A DNA stretch of 64,000 nucleotides from Pseudomonadales bacterium (GCA_023257655.1 JALRBQ010000027.1:1-64000), one strand, 5' to 3'; shown: positions 1 through 9,094, counted from the stretch's first letter. Numbers and translations: made by a program. The notes: generated by a model from the sequence alone, not told the origin.

Positions 1-1196
1 GTGCCGATGAAGTCGCGGCGACGCGAGCGAGTCTGGGCTGGGACTACCCACCCTTCGAAATACCGGCCGCGATCAAGCAGGCCTGGGATGCAACGGAGAA
101 GGGTTTTCAGGCCGAAACCGCCTGGAAAGAAAAGCTCGTCAGCTATGAAGAAGAACATCCCATGCTGGCGATGGAGCTCGTGCGCCGCATCAAGAAACAA
201 CTGCCAAGCCACTTTAGCGACAAGGCAGACACGTATATCGCCAGGTGCCAACAGACAGCCGACAATATTGCCAGCCGCAAGGCCTCCCAGAACTGCATCG
301 AAACCTATGCCGCCCTGTTGCCCGAGCTGATTGGCGGTTCGGCAGATCTCACCGGTTCCAATCTCACCAACTGGTCGGGCAGCACCCCCATTACCGAGAA
401 GGCCGACGGCAACTACATTTATTTTGGGGTCCGTGAATTCGGCATGACGGCCATTGCCTCCGGCATGGCCCTGCATGGCGGTTTCATTCCCTACACCGCG
501 ACCTTCCTGATTTTCATGGAGTATGCCCGCAACGCGGTGCGAATGGCCGCGTTGATGAAGCAGCAAAGTATCTTCGTCTACACCCATGACTCCATCGGCC
601 AGGGTGAAGACGGCCCCACGCACCAGCCGGTAGAACAACTGGCGAACCTGCGAACGACACCGAACTTGTCCGTGTGGCGTCCCTGTGACAATGTTGAATC
701 GGCCGTGGCCTGGAAGGCGGCGATCGAACGCCAGAACGGCCCGAGCGCGCTCGTGTTCTCACGTCAGAACCTGCCGCATCAGACGCGCACGACTGACCAA
801 TTGCAGGCGATCGCCCGCGGTGGCTATATCTTGGAAGACTGCGAGGGCACGCCCGAACTCATCCTCATTGCGACTGGTTCCGAAGTCGCCGTTTGCCGGG
901 AAGCGACCTTGAGCTTGCAGACTCAGGGAGTCGCCGCGCGACTCGTTTCGTTGCCGAGCGTTGACACGTTCGAAGCCCAGGATGCAGCTTACCGCGAAGC
1001 AGTGCTGCCCGCCGCCGTCACGCGCCGGCTCGCAGTCGAAGCGGCGGGGGTGGATTACTGGTACAAGTTTGTCGGACTCAACGGCAAGATCATCGGCATG
1101 CATACATTCGGCGAATCCGCCCCGGGCGGCGTGCTCATGAAGCATTTTGGCTTCACGGCGGACAATGTGATCGCCGTTGCGAAATCCTTCGACTGA
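1..1196 (+). CDS. tkt: Transketolase, C-terminal part (5' end outside window)
   Basis: Thiamine-diphosphate enzyme of the non-oxidative pentose phosphate pathway, moving two-carbon units between ketose and aldose phosphates in the cytoplasm. The reading frame is open from base 3 and enters from the left, so the gene is cut by the window edge rather than starting at an internal ATG (162). Visible family signatures are [10 protein letters not shown], the FGVREFGM stretch that carries the cofactor-activating glutamate, and [18 protein letters not shown] of the pyrimidine-binding domain. The C-terminal transketolase domain follows, up to the TGA at 1194-1196. It is followed after 37 bases by epd, as in the tkt-epd-pgk-fba order of many gammaproteobacteria, so the four genes are probably co-transcribed. 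Confidence 0.96.
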   Translation, partial: ADEVAATRASLGWDYPPFEIPAAIKQAWDATEKGFQAETAWKEKLVSYEEEHPMLAMELVRRIKKQLPSHFSDKADTYIARCQQTADNIASRKASQNCIETYAALLPELIGGSADLTGSNLTNWSGSTPITEKADGNYIYFGVREFGMTAIASGMALHGGFIPYTATFLIFMEYARNAVRMAALMKQQSIFVYTHDSIGQGEDGPTHQPVEQLANLRTTPNLSVWRPCDNVESAVAWKAAIERQNGPSALVFSRQNLPHQTRTTDQLQAIARGGYILEDCEGTPELILIATGSEVAVCREATLSLQTQGVAARLVSLPSVDTFEAQDAAYREAVLPAAVTRRLAVEAAGVDYWYKFVGLNGKIIGMHTFGESAPGGVLMKHFGFTADNVIAVAKSFD

Positions 1197-1233
1197 TGCG
1201 CCGGCAGACTTTTGTCATTCACGGTAACCGGGC

Positions 1234-2256
1234 ATGACCTGTAGCATTGCCATTAATGGATATGGTCGGATTGGTCGGTGTGTGCTGCGGGCATTTTATG
1301 AGTCCACAGACTACCCCGAACTCCGCATCGTGGCGCTGAACGATCTCGCGGATATCCGCACGCTCGCGCACCTCACCCGCTACGACAGCACCCATGGGCG
1401 CTTTCTTGGCACGGTGGAAGAAGCAGCCAACAGCCTGATTATCAACGGCGATGCCATTCGTGTATCGAATGTCGCGGACGTGACCGCGTTGTCATGGCGC
1501 GAACTGGACGTGGATCTGGTGATGGAGTGCAGTGGCGCCTTTACAGATCGGGCGACCGCGGAACTGCACCGCCAGCAGGGCGCGAGTCGCGTCCTGTTTT
1601 CCCAACCGGCTGAAAGTGACGTCGATGCCACGATCGTTTTCGGCGTGAATCATCACACGTTGACCGCGAACGACCGGGTCATTTCCAATGCTTCCTGTAC
1701 GACCAACTGTATCGTGCCAGTATTGCAAGTTCTCGATGGCAGTTTCGGCATCGAATCGGGTGTCATCACGACGATCCATTCGGCGATGAATGACCAGCCG
1801 GTCATCGACAGCTATCACCACAATGACCTGCGCAAGACGCGCAGTGCCATGCAATCAATAATTCCCGTCGACACGGCTCTGGCCAAGGGCATCGAACGCA
1901 TTCTGCCAGGACTTGCCGGGAAGCTCGAAGCTCAGGCAGTGAGAGTGCCGACGGTCAACGTCTCGGCCATGGATCTCACCGTCGTCGTCGCCCGGGCGAC
2001 AGACATCGCCACAGTTAATGCTGCCATTATTGCCGCCAGTGAGAACCTCGCCACCAATGTGCTGGGCTACACCGACGCGCCGCTGGCATCCTGCGACTTC
2101 AATCACGACCCGCGCTCCGCAATCGTCGATCTCAGTCAGACAAGAGTAGCCGGTGGCAATCTGGTCAAGTTGCTGGTGTGGTTTGACAATGAATGGGCAT
2201 ACGCCAACCGGATGCTGGACGTTGCCAATCTGATTCACAGCTTGAACAGGAAATAG
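1234..2256 (+). CDS. epd: Erythrose-4-phosphate dehydrogenase (GapA paralog)
   Basis: NAD-dependent oxidation of erythrose 4-phosphate to 4-phosphoerythronate, first step of the DXP-dependent pyridoxal phosphate pathway. The 340-residue protein has the Rossmann motif GYGRIGR (9-15), the SNASCTTNC active site with Cys155, and a TTIHSAM stretch with His182. The stretch reading Y-H-H-N-D-L-R-K-T-R-S-A-M-Q-S matches Epd rather than classical GapA (E. coli Epd is 339 residues). Position between tkt and pgk supports Epd over a glycolytic GAPDH. A residual GAPDH activity cannot be excluded from sequence. It ends 12 bases before pgk, so the two are translated from one transcript. Confidence 0.88.
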   Translation: MTCSIAINGYGRIGRCVLRAFYESTDYPELRIVALNDLADIRTLAHLTRYDSTHGRFLGTVEEAANSLIINGDAIRVSNVADVTALSWRELDVDLVMECSGAFTDRATAELHRQQGASRVLFSQPAESDVDATIVFGVNHHTLTANDRVISNASCTTNCIVPVLQVLDGSFGIESGVITTIHSAMNDQPVIDSYHHNDLRKTRSAMQSIIPVDTALAKGIERILPGLAGKLEAQAVRVPTVNVSAMDLTVVVARATDIATVNAAIIAASENLATNVLGYTDAPLASCDFNHDPRSAIVDLSQTRVAGGNLVKLLVWFDNEWAYANRMLDVANLIHSLNRK

Positions 2257-2268
2257 AGGAACCAGTCT

Positions 2269-3453
2269 ATGGCGTTTCTGCGAATGGAGCAGATCGATCT
2301 CGCCGGCAAACGTGTGCTGATTCGCGAAGATCTCAATGTGGGCATCGAAGGCGGGGAAATCGTTAATGACACTCGCATTCGAGCAGCACTGCCAACCTTG
2401 CGTCTGGCATTAGATGCCGGTGCGCAAGTGCTTGTGATGTCCCATCTCGGTCGGCCGGAAGAAGGCCAGCCGATCGACACTCAAATGGAGTATTCACTCC
2501 AGCCAGTCGCTGATCGTCTGGCGCTTTTGCTGGACTGTGAGGTGCAACTGAACCGGGATTATCTGACCAATCCGCAAGGACTTTCAGCGAAAGCAGGCTC
2601 CGTGATCCTGCTTGAGAACGTGCGAGTGAACAAGGGTGAAATCAAGGACGACCCTGCATTGGCACAGCGTTATGCCGATCTGTGCGATGTGTTTGTCATG
2701 GACGCGTTTGGCACGGCCCATCGGGCCCAGGCAAGCACCCATGGCGTGGCACGACTGGCCCCTATTGCTTGTGCCGGACCCCTGCTCGCAAGCGAGCTGG
2801 ATGCTTTGCACCGGTCTCTGGAGCAGCCCGAGCGGCCGATGCTTGCGATCGTCGGCGGTGCCAAGGTATCCAGCAAGCTGGAGGTTCTGCAGAATCTGGC
2901 GACGAAGGTGGACAACCTGATCGTGGGCGGGGGGATCGCCAACACCTTTCTCGCTGCCGCCGGCTTCAAAGTCGGCAAATCCCTGTATGAACCGGAACTG
3001 GTACCAGTGGCCGCCGCGTTGATGCAGAAGACTCACATTCCGATGCCGACCGACGTAGTCGTTGCCAAGACTTTTGCTGCGGATGCCAGCGCCGAGGTCA
3101 AGCCCGTGGACAATCTCGATGAGGACGATATGATTCTGGACATTGGTCCGGCAACGGCGCAGGCATTCGCCGAGATTGTAGACGGCATGAAGACGATCAT
3201 CTGGAATGGGCCACTCGGGGTATTCGAGTTTGAATCCTTTGCCGCGGGCACGGAGACTATTGCGAGGGCGATCGCGCGCAACCAGGGCTTCTCGATCGCA
3301 GGCGGAGGAGAAACCATCGCTGCGATCGACAAGTTTGGCATTACCGCAGCGGTTTCCTATATTTCGACAGGTGGTGGAGCCTTCCTCGAATACGTGCAGG
3401 GAACAATCTTGCCCGCGGTGCAAATACTGGAACAGCGCGCGAGCGAAGGTTGA
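2269..3453 (+). CDS. pgk: Phosphoglycerate kinase
   Basis: Transfers phosphate from 1,3-bisphosphoglycerate to ADP in lower glycolysis, or the reverse in gluconeogenesis; cytoplasmic monomer. At 394 residues it has the usual length for bacterial Pgk. Signatures seen include the N-terminal REDLNV substrate loop (19-24), SHLGRP, the GGAKVSSK hinge region, GPLGVFE, and the C-terminal nucleotide loop [13 protein letters not shown] followed by [10 protein letters not shown] Glu stands where E. coli has Asp in the GGGDT loop, a conservative change. The gene sits 12 bases after epd and 71 bases before fba. No pyruvate kinase gene lies between pgk and fba, unlike the order found in some relatives. 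Confidence 0.97.
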   Translation: MAFLRMEQIDLAGKRVLIREDLNVGIEGGEIVNDTRIRAALPTLRLALDAGAQVLVMSHLGRPEEGQPIDTQMEYSLQPVADRLALLLDCEVQLNRDYLTNPQGLSAKAGSVILLENVRVNKGEIKDDPALAQRYADLCDVFVMDAFGTAHRAQASTHGVARLAPIACAGPLLASELDALHRSLEQPERPMLAIVGGAKVSSKLEVLQNLATKVDNLIVGGGIANTFLAAAGFKVGKSLYEPELVPVAAALMQKTHIPMPTDVVVAKTFAADASAEVKPVDNLDEDDMILDIGPATAQAFAEIVDGMKTIIWNGPLGVFEFESFAAGTETIARAIARNQGFSIAGGGETIAAIDKFGITAAVSYISTGGGAFLEYVQGTILPAVQILEQRASEG

Positions 3454-3524
3454 TCGGAGTCCGCTATACCTAGACGATGCGCTTCACAGACTGGAATTGA
3501 ACGTATAAATAACGAGGTTCGAAC

Positions 3525-4574
3525 ATGGCACTCATAAGTCTACGACAACTGTTGGATCATGCCGCCGAAAACGATTATGGCGTGCCGGCATTCAACGTCA
3601 ACAACCTGGAACAGATTCGCGCAATTATGGAAGCGGCGAATGAGGCAAACAGTCCGGTAATTCTGCAGGCCAGTGCCGGCGCACGTAAATATGCCGGATC
3701 GAATTTTCTGAAACACCTGATTCAGGCCGCGATAGAAGAGTTTCCACATATACCAATTGTGATGCATCAGGATCACGGAGTATCACCTGCTGTCTGTCAA
3801 CGTTCCATTCAGCTTGGATTTTCTTCAGTTATGATGGATGGCTCTCTGGCAGAGGATGGCAAGACTCCGACAAGTTTCGAATATAACGTGCGTGTAACAA
3901 AACTCGCCGTGGAAATGGCTCACGCCTGTGGCGTCTCGGTGGAAGGCGAGATCGGCTGTCTTGGATCGCTGGAAACCGGTATGGCTGGCGAGGAAGATGG
4001 CATCGGCGCGGAAGGACAATTGTCGATGGCACAGATGCTAACTGATGTCGATGAGGCTGCCGCGTTTGTCAGCGCAACTGGAGTCGACGCCCTGGCGATC
4101 GCAGTGGGAACGAGCCATGGTGCCTACAAGTTCAGTCGGCCACCGACCGGGGATATTCTCGCCATCGACCGTATCAAGGAGATCCACGCCAGACTGCCCA
4201 ATACACACCTCGTAATGCATGGCTCCTCGTCGGTGCCGCAAGAGTGGCTGGCCGTGATCAATGCCTACGGAGGTGAGATCGCCGAGACCTATGGAGTGCC
4301 CGTGGAAGAGATCCAACTGGGCATCAAACACGGCGTCCGCAAGGTAAATATCGACACCGACTTGAGACTGGCTTCGACCGGAGCAGTACGTAAATTCCTC
4401 GCCGAGAACAAGTCCGAGTTCGATCCGCGCAAGTTCCTGAGCCACACCATTGTAGCGATGAAGGGAATCGTCAAGGCGCGTCTCGAGGCATTTGGTTGCG
4501 CAGGTCAGGTGGCCAACATTGGCAAGGTGTACAGCCTCGAGGAAATGGTCGACCGCTATTCCAAGGCATCCTGA
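3525..4574 (+). CDS. fba: Class II fructose-1,6-bisphosphate aldolase
   Basis: Zinc-dependent reversible cleavage of fructose 1,6-bisphosphate to dihydroxyacetone phosphate and glyceraldehyde 3-phosphate. The 349-residue protein starts [10 protein letters not shown] and carries [12 protein letters not shown]. The metal/catalytic segment is HQDHG at 81-85, with later GTSHGAYKF and VMHGSSS segments and [13 protein letters not shown] near the C-terminus. Length and N-terminus are those of the Calvin-cycle-like class IIB aldolases of Pseudomonas, not the longer E. coli FbaA. A start at 3525 is supported by the purine-rich AACGAGG stretch upstream. It closes the tkt-epd-pgk-fba operon. Confidence 0.96.
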   Translation: MALISLRQLLDHAAENDYGVPAFNVNNLEQIRAIMEAANEANSPVILQASAGARKYAGSNFLKHLIQAAIEEFPHIPIVMHQDHGVSPAVCQRSIQLGFSSVMMDGSLAEDGKTPTSFEYNVRVTKLAVEMAHACGVSVEGEIGCLGSLETGMAGEEDGIGAEGQLSMAQMLTDVDEAAAFVSATGVDALAIAVGTSHGAYKFSRPPTGDILAIDRIKEIHARLPNTHLVMHGSSSVPQEWLAVINAYGGEIAETYGVPVEEIQLGIKHGVRKVNIDTDLRLASTGAVRKFLAENKSEFDPRKFLSHTIVAMKGIVKARLEAFGCAGQVANIGKVYSLEEMVDRYSKAS

Positions 4575-4615
4575 GTACCGCGGCCGGAAATCGATGCCGC
4601 CAGCGCAGCCATGCG

Positions 4616-4703
4616 TAAAGAGCGAGTAAAGAGAGTCTAGAGAGTGCATAGAGAGTGCATAGAGAGCGCCTAGAGCGTGCCTAGAGTGTGCCTAGAGTGT
4701 GCA
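4616..4703. repeat. 11-bp degenerate tandem repeat, eight units, just upstream of a start codon
   Basis: Eight consecutive 11-base units fill 4616-4703. The last six begin with TAGAG (4638, 4649, 4660, 4671, 4682, 4693), and the first two are the variants taaagagcgag and taaagagagtc. Neighbouring units differ by one to three substitutions, and the drift from AGTGCA to TGTGCC to TGTGCA is gradual. The array ends one base before the GGAG ribosome-binding site of the next gene, so it forms that gene's upstream region or leader. The period is close to one helical turn. Confidence 0.85.
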
Positions 4704-4716
4704 GGAGTTTTGAAAC

Positions 4717-5688
4717 GTGTTTAGTCGAGACGACGCTGACAATCTGCGCCGCTCACTCGGGCCGATGCGGTTTCATGGCTCGACACCCCGTTCGTCCCTG
4801 ATCAAGGCCTACTGCGATTTCTACGGTCTGCATTTCGCCAGCGAAGCGAGGCCCGTAGAACACAGCCTCGGATTGTTGCGCAGTGGCGAATTCGACGTCG
4901 TGTGCCAGCATTTTCAGTTGCAGACATCGGAGCAGCGCGGCACCGTGTTTCTGCTCCACGGCTACTTTGACCATGTCGGCATTTATAATCATCTCATCCA
5001 GCACTGTCTCGATACGGGATTCTCGGTGGTGATCTTCGACCTGCCGGGTCACGGACTCTCTAGCGGCACCCCTGCGAGTATTCGCGCCTTCGACCAGTAC
5101 AGCGCCGCCTTGTTCTCTTGCCTCGAACAGGCCCAGACGCAGGAGGTCAATTCACCCTGGGTGGCGATCGGACAAAGCACCGGTGGTGCGATTCTATTGC
5201 AGGCACTGTTGCACGAGCAGCTGACAGCTCGCTATCAGTTCGAGTCGATCATACTGCTCGCACCGCTACTGCGACCGCGTCATTGGTGGCGATCCTATTT
5301 GCTGTTCCTGCTTACACGACCATTTATCACTGCAACGCCGCGAACCTTTGCGGAGAATAGTCAAGATCAGGCCTTTCTGGAATTTCTGCAGAACAGCGAT
5401 GCTTTGCAGAGTCAATTTCTGCAAGGGGATTGGGTTAAGGCAATGATTCGTTATCAGTCTCTGTTCGAACGGAGTTCGCAGCAACGGCAGGCGCTGAATC
5501 TCATCCAGGGCAGTGAAGATGGTACGGTAAACTGGCAATACAATCTGCGGCGCATCACCGAGAAATTTCCGGATAGCAAGATCTATATGATTGAAGGAGC
5601 GGGCCATCACCTCGTCAACGAGTCGGAACGTTACCGCGACAGAGTCTTTACCGCAATCGACAATATCCTCATCGCCGCCAGGATCTGA
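4717..5688 (+). CDS. Alpha/beta hydrolase, lysophospholipase/monoglyceride lipase-like
   Basis: Serine hydrolase of the Hydrolase_4 (S33-like) type, 323 residues, probably cytoplasmic as no signal peptide is visible. The start is GTG at 4717, preceded by GGAG at 4704-4707. The oxyanion-side motif is FLLHGYFDH (near 78-86), followed by DLPGHGLSSG (108-117). The nucleophile elbow is GQSTG (152-156, Ser154), the acid is probably Asp268 in GSEDG, and the base is His297 or His298 in GAGHH. Lysophospholipase, monoacylglycerol lipase and esterase are all possible; the substrate cannot be read from sequence. It follows the glycolytic operon behind an 11-bp tandem array and converges on serA, so it may be an independent transcription unit. 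Confidence 0.85.
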   Translation: MFSRDDADNLRRSLGPMRFHGSTPRSSLIKAYCDFYGLHFASEARPVEHSLGLLRSGEFDVVCQHFQLQTSEQRGTVFLLHGYFDHVGIYNHLIQHCLDTGFSVVIFDLPGHGLSSGTPASIRAFDQYSAALFSCLEQAQTQEVNSPWVAIGQSTGGAILLQALLHEQLTARYQFESIILLAPLLRPRHWWRSYLLFLLTRPFITATPRTFAENSQDQAFLEFLQNSDALQSQFLQGDWVKAMIRYQSLFERSSQQRQALNLIQGSEDGTVNWQYNLRRITEKFPDSKIYMIEGAGHHLVNESERYRDRVFTAIDNILIAARI

Positions 5689-5779
5689 AGTGGAGCGTGC
5701 GCACCAGGCTAACGATCAGTAGCAGACCGAGCCTCGGATAAATTCTTCAGAAGTCCACCTGGGAGAACTGATTCAGGCT

Positions 5780-7009
5780 CTAGAACAATACCCGTGTGCG
5801 AATCGTGCCGCGTACCTGATTGAGTTTTTCGAGGGCCAATTCGCTGGACTGCATGTCGATATCCATGACGACATATCCTACCTTCTCGTTGGTTTGCAGA
5901 TACTGCGAACTGATATTGATGCCAATCTCCGAAAAAATGCCGTTGATCTCCGTGAGGACACCTGGCACGTTTTCGTGGATATGCAGCAATCGGTGTTTGC
6001 CGGGATGAGCAGGAAGTGCCACTTCGGGGAAGTTGACCGAGGTGAAGCTGGAGCCATTATCGCTGTATTTGATGAGTTTTTCGCTCACCTCCAGACCGAT
6101 GTTCTCCTGCGCTTCCATGGTGCTGCCTCCAACGTGCGGAGTGATTATGCAGTTGTCGAATTCTCGCAATGGGGACAGGAACTCTTCGTCATTTGATTTC
6201 GGTTCAACCGGAAATACGTCGATAGCAGCGCCGGCAATCTTTCCCTTCTTGAGTGCGTCTGCCAGGTCGTTGATGTTGACGACGGAACCGCGGGAAGCAT
6301 TGATAAATACCGCTTCTGGCTTCATCCAGTTCAACTGCTTGGCGGTGATCATCTCCTGCGTGTGAGGCGTCTCTGGCACATGCAGGCTGATGACGTCGCA
6401 TTCACTCATCAGCGTTTGCAGTGAATCCACCTGCACGGCGTTGCCCAATGGAAGTTTGTTCACCACGTCATAAAGATAAACTTTCATGCCCATCGCTTCG
6501 GCGAGCACGCTCAGCTGAGAACCGATGTTGCCATAACCGACGATACCCAACTTCTTGCCGCGAGTCTCGAATGAACCCTGCGCGGCCTTCTCCCAGACAC
6601 CGCGGTGCAACAAGGCATTCTTTTTCGGAATACCCCGCAATAACAGGATGGCCTGACCAATGACGAGTTCGGCGACACTGCGAGTATTGGAGAACGGGGC
6701 GTTGAAAACCGGAATGCCGCGAACCAGCGCCGAGGTCAGATCAACCTGGTTCGTGCCGATGCAGAAGCAACCCACGGCTTGTAATTTACCGGCGGCGGCG
6801 AAGGCCTTCGCATCCAGTTGAGTACGTGACCGGATGCCAATAAAGTGCACATCGGCGATCCGGGAATATAACTCGTCACCTTCCAGCGAAGTCTTCAGAG
6901 ACTCTACATTTTCATAGCCTGCCTTGGCCAGGGCCTTCACGGCGTTGGGGTGAATTCCTTCCAGCAAGAGGAACTTGATTTTCCGTTTTTCGAGGGAAGT
7001 CGGTTGCAT
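5780..7009 (-). CDS. serA: D-3-phosphoglycerate dehydrogenase
   Basis: First step of serine synthesis: NAD-dependent oxidation of 3-phosphoglycerate to 3-phosphohydroxypyruvate. The 409-residue protein has the E. coli type layout (410 residues): a substrate domain; a nucleotide domain with GYGNIGS (158-164), Arg240 in NASRGS, Glu269 in PVEP and His292 in PHVGGST; and a C-terminal ACT domain from about 338 (HRLLHIHENVPGVL), the serine-feedback module. It is divergent from a D-2-hydroxyglutarate dehydrogenase gene. SerA of this class is known to reduce 2-oxoglutarate to D-2-hydroxyglutarate, which helps pull the unfavourable forward reaction, so the partner gene recycles the side product. The 150-base gap between them should hold both promoters. 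Confidence 0.97.
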   Translation of the reverse strand: MQPTSLEKRKIKFLLLEGIHPNAVKALAKAGYENVESLKTSLEGDELYSRIADVHFIGIRSRTQLDAKAFAAAGKLQAVGCFCIGTNQVDLTSALVRGIPVFNAPFSNTRSVAELVIGQAILLLRGIPKKNALLHRGVWEKAAQGSFETRGKKLGIVGYGNIGSQLSVLAEAMGMKVYLYDVVNKLPLGNAVQVDSLQTLMSECDVISLHVPETPHTQEMITAKQLNWMKPEAVFINASRGSVVNINDLADALKKGKIAGAAIDVFPVEPKSNDEEFLSPLREFDNCIITPHVGGSTMEAQENIGLEVSEKLIKYSDNGSSFTSVNFPEVALPAHPGKHRLLHIHENVPGVLTEINGIFSEIGINISSQYLQTNEKVGYVVMDIDMQSSELALEKLNQVRGTIRTRVLF

Positions 7010-7120
7010 AGGACGTTATTGGAACCTGGTAATTTCCGGGGGCAATGCTCAAAAAGCCGGCGCATGGTACCATATTTCCCCCGTCCGTTAGCTCAATGCC
7101 GGGACGAATCCGCGACTACT

Positions 7121-7137
7121 GCGCCCGGGTCGGGCGC
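7121..7137 (+). promoter_or_regulatory. GC-rich hairpin before the ribosome-binding site of the hydroxyglutarate dehydrogenase gene
   Basis: Seven perfect base pairs (GCGCCCG at 7121-7127 with CGGGCGC at 7131-7137) close a three-base loop. It lies 22 bases before the ATG at 7160 and about ten before the purine-rich site at 7148-7153. A second weaker pairing (cgtcc/ggacg, 7082-7105) lies just upstream. Together they suggest a folded leader; no known riboswitch class was recognised. Confidence 0.4.
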
Positions 7138-7159
7138 GCTCACTTACAGGAAATCCAGA

Positions 7160-8560
7160 ATGAATTGCAGTAAATCCGACCTGCTCGAGCAGTTGGCCGC
7201 GATCGTAGGAGCGGAATGGGTGAAGCAGGATCCGGCCGATCTGAATAATTATGGCAAGGACTGGACCAAGGCCTATGCACCTGCTCCGATCGCCGTGGTG
7301 TTGCCAGGCAGCATTGACGCCGTCGTCGATTTGGTGAAGCTGGCTAACCGACTCGGTCTCGCCATTGTGCCCTCGGGAGGTCGTACGGGACTCAGCGGCG
7401 GTGCTGTCGCTGCATCCGGCGAGCTGGTCATCGCCTTCGACCGCATGAACAGGATTCTGGAATTTGACGCGAGCGACCGGCAAGTTGTGTGTCAAGCCGG
7501 AGTGGTGACCGAACAATTGCAGCAATTTGCCGACGAGCATGACTTGTTCTATCCCGTCGATTTTGCCTCGTCAGGCTCCAGTCAGCTCGGAGGCAATGTC
7601 GCCACCAATGCTGGTGGCATCAAGGTAATCCGGTATGGCATGACGCGAAATTGGGTACAGGGTCTCAAGGTGGTTACTGGCAAGGGCGATTTGCTTGATC
7701 TCAATCGTGGTCTCGTGAAAAACGCGACAGGATACGATTTCCGGCATCTGTTCATTGGCTCGGAAGGCACCTTGGGCCTGATCGTGGAAGTCACCATGGG
7801 CCTTGCCAGCAAGCCGCAAGACCCAACGGTGATGGTGTTTGGCATTGAAACCATGGCCGCCGCGATGCCCGTGCTGCAGAGTTTCCAGAAACAACTGAAG
7901 CTGACGGCGTTCGAATTTTTCTCGGAGAAAGCCTTGCGTCATGTGCTCGCTGAGAAAGGCTTGCCACGGCCTTTCGAGACCGAATGCCCGTTCTACACCC
8001 TGGTGGAGTTTGAAAATTACTCTGAACAGGATCTTGAAACCGCGATGGCGACTTTCGAGTCCTGCGTCGAGGCAGGCTGGATCCTCGACGGCACGATGAG
8101 TCAGAACTCCTCACAGGCGGCGAATTTATGGCGGCTGCGCGAGGACATTTCCGAGACAATCGCCAAATTTACACCCTATAAAAATGACATTTCTGTGAAA
8201 GCATCAAAGGTGCCGGGATTTCTTGAGGAAGTCGACGCACTTGTTGCTGCGCAGTATCCGGACTTTGAGATTATCTGGTTTGGCCACATCGGTGACGGCA
8301 ATGTGCACCTCAACATCCTCAAACCCGACGCGTTGCCGGCGGCGGATTTTTTTGCAGAGTGCGCACGGGTTTCCGACGGGGTATTCGAACTGGTGCGCAA
8401 GCACGGCGGCAGCGTTTCTGCCGAACACGGGGTCGGCCTGCTGAAAAAACCGTTCCTGCACTATTCGAGGTCACCCCAGGAAGTGGACTATATGCGCGCC
8501 ATGAAGCGGCTGTTTGATCCCAACAACATCATGAATCCAGGCAAGCTGGTGGATGTCTGA
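7160..8560 (+). CDS. FAD-linked D-2-hydroxyglutarate dehydrogenase
   Basis: FAD-dependent 2-hydroxy-acid dehydrogenase of the GlcD/D2HGDH family, 466 residues. The FAD domain shows PSGGRTGLSGG (71-81), GNVATNAGG (145-153) and NATGYDFRHLFIGSEGTLG (188-206). The C-terminal domain has the metal-binding GHIGDGNVH (375-383) and AEHGVG (421-426). The frame is open upstream to 6950, but that extension overlaps the start of serA, and the conserved protein begins at ATG 7160 behind CAGGAAA. A neighbouring divergent serA is the known arrangement in Pseudomonas, where the two enzymes form a couple: SerA makes D-2-hydroxyglutarate and this enzyme oxidises it back to 2-oxoglutarate, passing electrons to the respiratory chain via ETF. 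D-lactate or glycolate dehydrogenase are less likely alternatives. Confidence 0.85.
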   Translation: MNCSKSDLLEQLAAIVGAEWVKQDPADLNNYGKDWTKAYAPAPIAVVLPGSIDAVVDLVKLANRLGLAIVPSGGRTGLSGGAVAASGELVIAFDRMNRILEFDASDRQVVCQAGVVTEQLQQFADEHDLFYPVDFASSGSSQLGGNVATNAGGIKVIRYGMTRNWVQGLKVVTGKGDLLDLNRGLVKNATGYDFRHLFIGSEGTLGLIVEVTMGLASKPQDPTVMVFGIETMAAAMPVLQSFQKQLKLTAFEFFSEKALRHVLAEKGLPRPFETECPFYTLVEFENYSEQDLETAMATFESCVEAGWILDGTMSQNSSQAANLWRLREDISETIAKFTPYKNDISVKASKVPGFLEEVDALVAAQYPDFEIIWFGHIGDGNVHLNILKPDALPAADFFAECARVSDGVFELVRKHGGSVSAEHGVGLLKKPFLHYSRSPQEVDYMRAMKRLFDPNNIMNPGKLVDV

Positions 8561-8766
8561 GTCCCACCCTGCAGCGGAGAAAGCACAGCCCCATTCCGTG
8601 TAAGAATCGGCGTTACCGGGACTGAGAAATCGTTACAATTTAAGACAAATACAGTTTCCATCTACCATACGATAGGCGTACACTGATCCCTCGGTTGCTC
8701 TGGACCGACGGATTGCTGCGGTCAGCGATTCGATATTTTACAATTTTTTTATAGCACGAGAGTTAT
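8561..8766 (+). other. Long leader/intergenic region of the cold-shock gene
   Basis: These 206 bases hold no coding frame. An inverted repeat (gaccg/cggtc around 8703-8723) is followed by an AT-rich stretch ending in seven T residues (8745-8751) just before the csp ribosome-binding site (GAGAG near 8759-8763). Long structured leaders are known for cold-shock genes. Whether this one is such a leader, or partly the terminator of the preceding gene, cannot be settled by eye. Confidence 0.35.
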
Positions 8767-8976
8767 ATGTCAGACACAGTTGAAGGTACCGTTAAGTGGT
8801 TTAATGACGAGAAGGGATTCGGCTTCATAGAGCAAGAGGGTGGCAAGGATGTATTCGTACATTTCAGCGCCATTAACGGTTCTGGAAGAAGAACGCTTCA
8901 CGAAGGTCAGAAAGTAACGATGGAAGTTACGCAAGGTCAAAAAGGGCCGCAGGCGGAAAACGTAACTCCGCTCTAG
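8767..8976 (+). CDS. Cold-shock domain protein (CspA family)
   Basis: Small single-stranded nucleic-acid-binding protein of 69 residues, acting as an RNA chaperone or antiterminator in the cytoplasm. It is one complete cold-shock domain with [14 protein letters not shown] (RNP1) and DVFVHFSAI (RNP2), the aromatic patch that stacks on bases. The insertion [15 protein letters not shown] and the final [10 protein letters not shown] are normal for the family. Sequence does not say whether it is cold-induced or constitutive. It is a monocistronic gene, convergent with rpiA across a 173-base gap containing a nested inverted repeat. Confidence 0.95.
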   Translation: MSDTVEGTVKWFNDEKGFGFIEQEGGKDVFVHFSAINGSGRRTLHEGQKVTMEVTQGQKGPQAENVTPL

Positions 8977-9033
8977 CTTTACCTCTTTCTCCTATTGGCA
9001 GGATGCATAGCTCGAGCAGTCTGGCTTTGATTG

Positions 9034-9094
9034 AAACATGAAAAGGTGAGAACTTCTGGTCTGACCAGAAACGGATTCGAACCTTTTCAGTTTT
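9034..9094. repeat. Nested inverted repeat between convergent genes
   Basis: An outer arm, tgaaaaggt (9039-9047), pairs with accttttca (9081-9089) and can be extended by aaac/gttt with one bulge. Inside it lies a perfect 17-base palindrome at 9054-9070. The whole could form a long imperfect hairpin on either strand between the 3' ends of the csp and rpiA genes. There is no clear T-tract, so a terminator role is only one option. Confidence 0.6.
9054..9070. promoter_or_regulatory. FadR/GntR-type palindrome TTCTGGTCTGACCAGAA
   Basis: A perfect 8+1+8 palindrome whose core TGGTCTGACCA matches the operator pattern of the FadR subfamily of GntR regulators (TGGTnnnACCA; FadR itself prefers ACTGGTCnGACCAGT). 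It lies 78 bases after the csp stop and 80 bases from the rpiA stop, an odd place for an operator, so function is uncertain. Confidence 0.35.

Noticed and set aside
2584-3423. 279-codon frame on the minus strand opposite pgk
   Set aside because: Shadow of the pgk coding strand. The translation has no recognisable domain and no independent start context.
6950-7159. N-terminal extension of the hydroxyglutarate dehydrogenase
   Set aside because: It overlaps the start of serA and the promoter region; the family start is at 7160.
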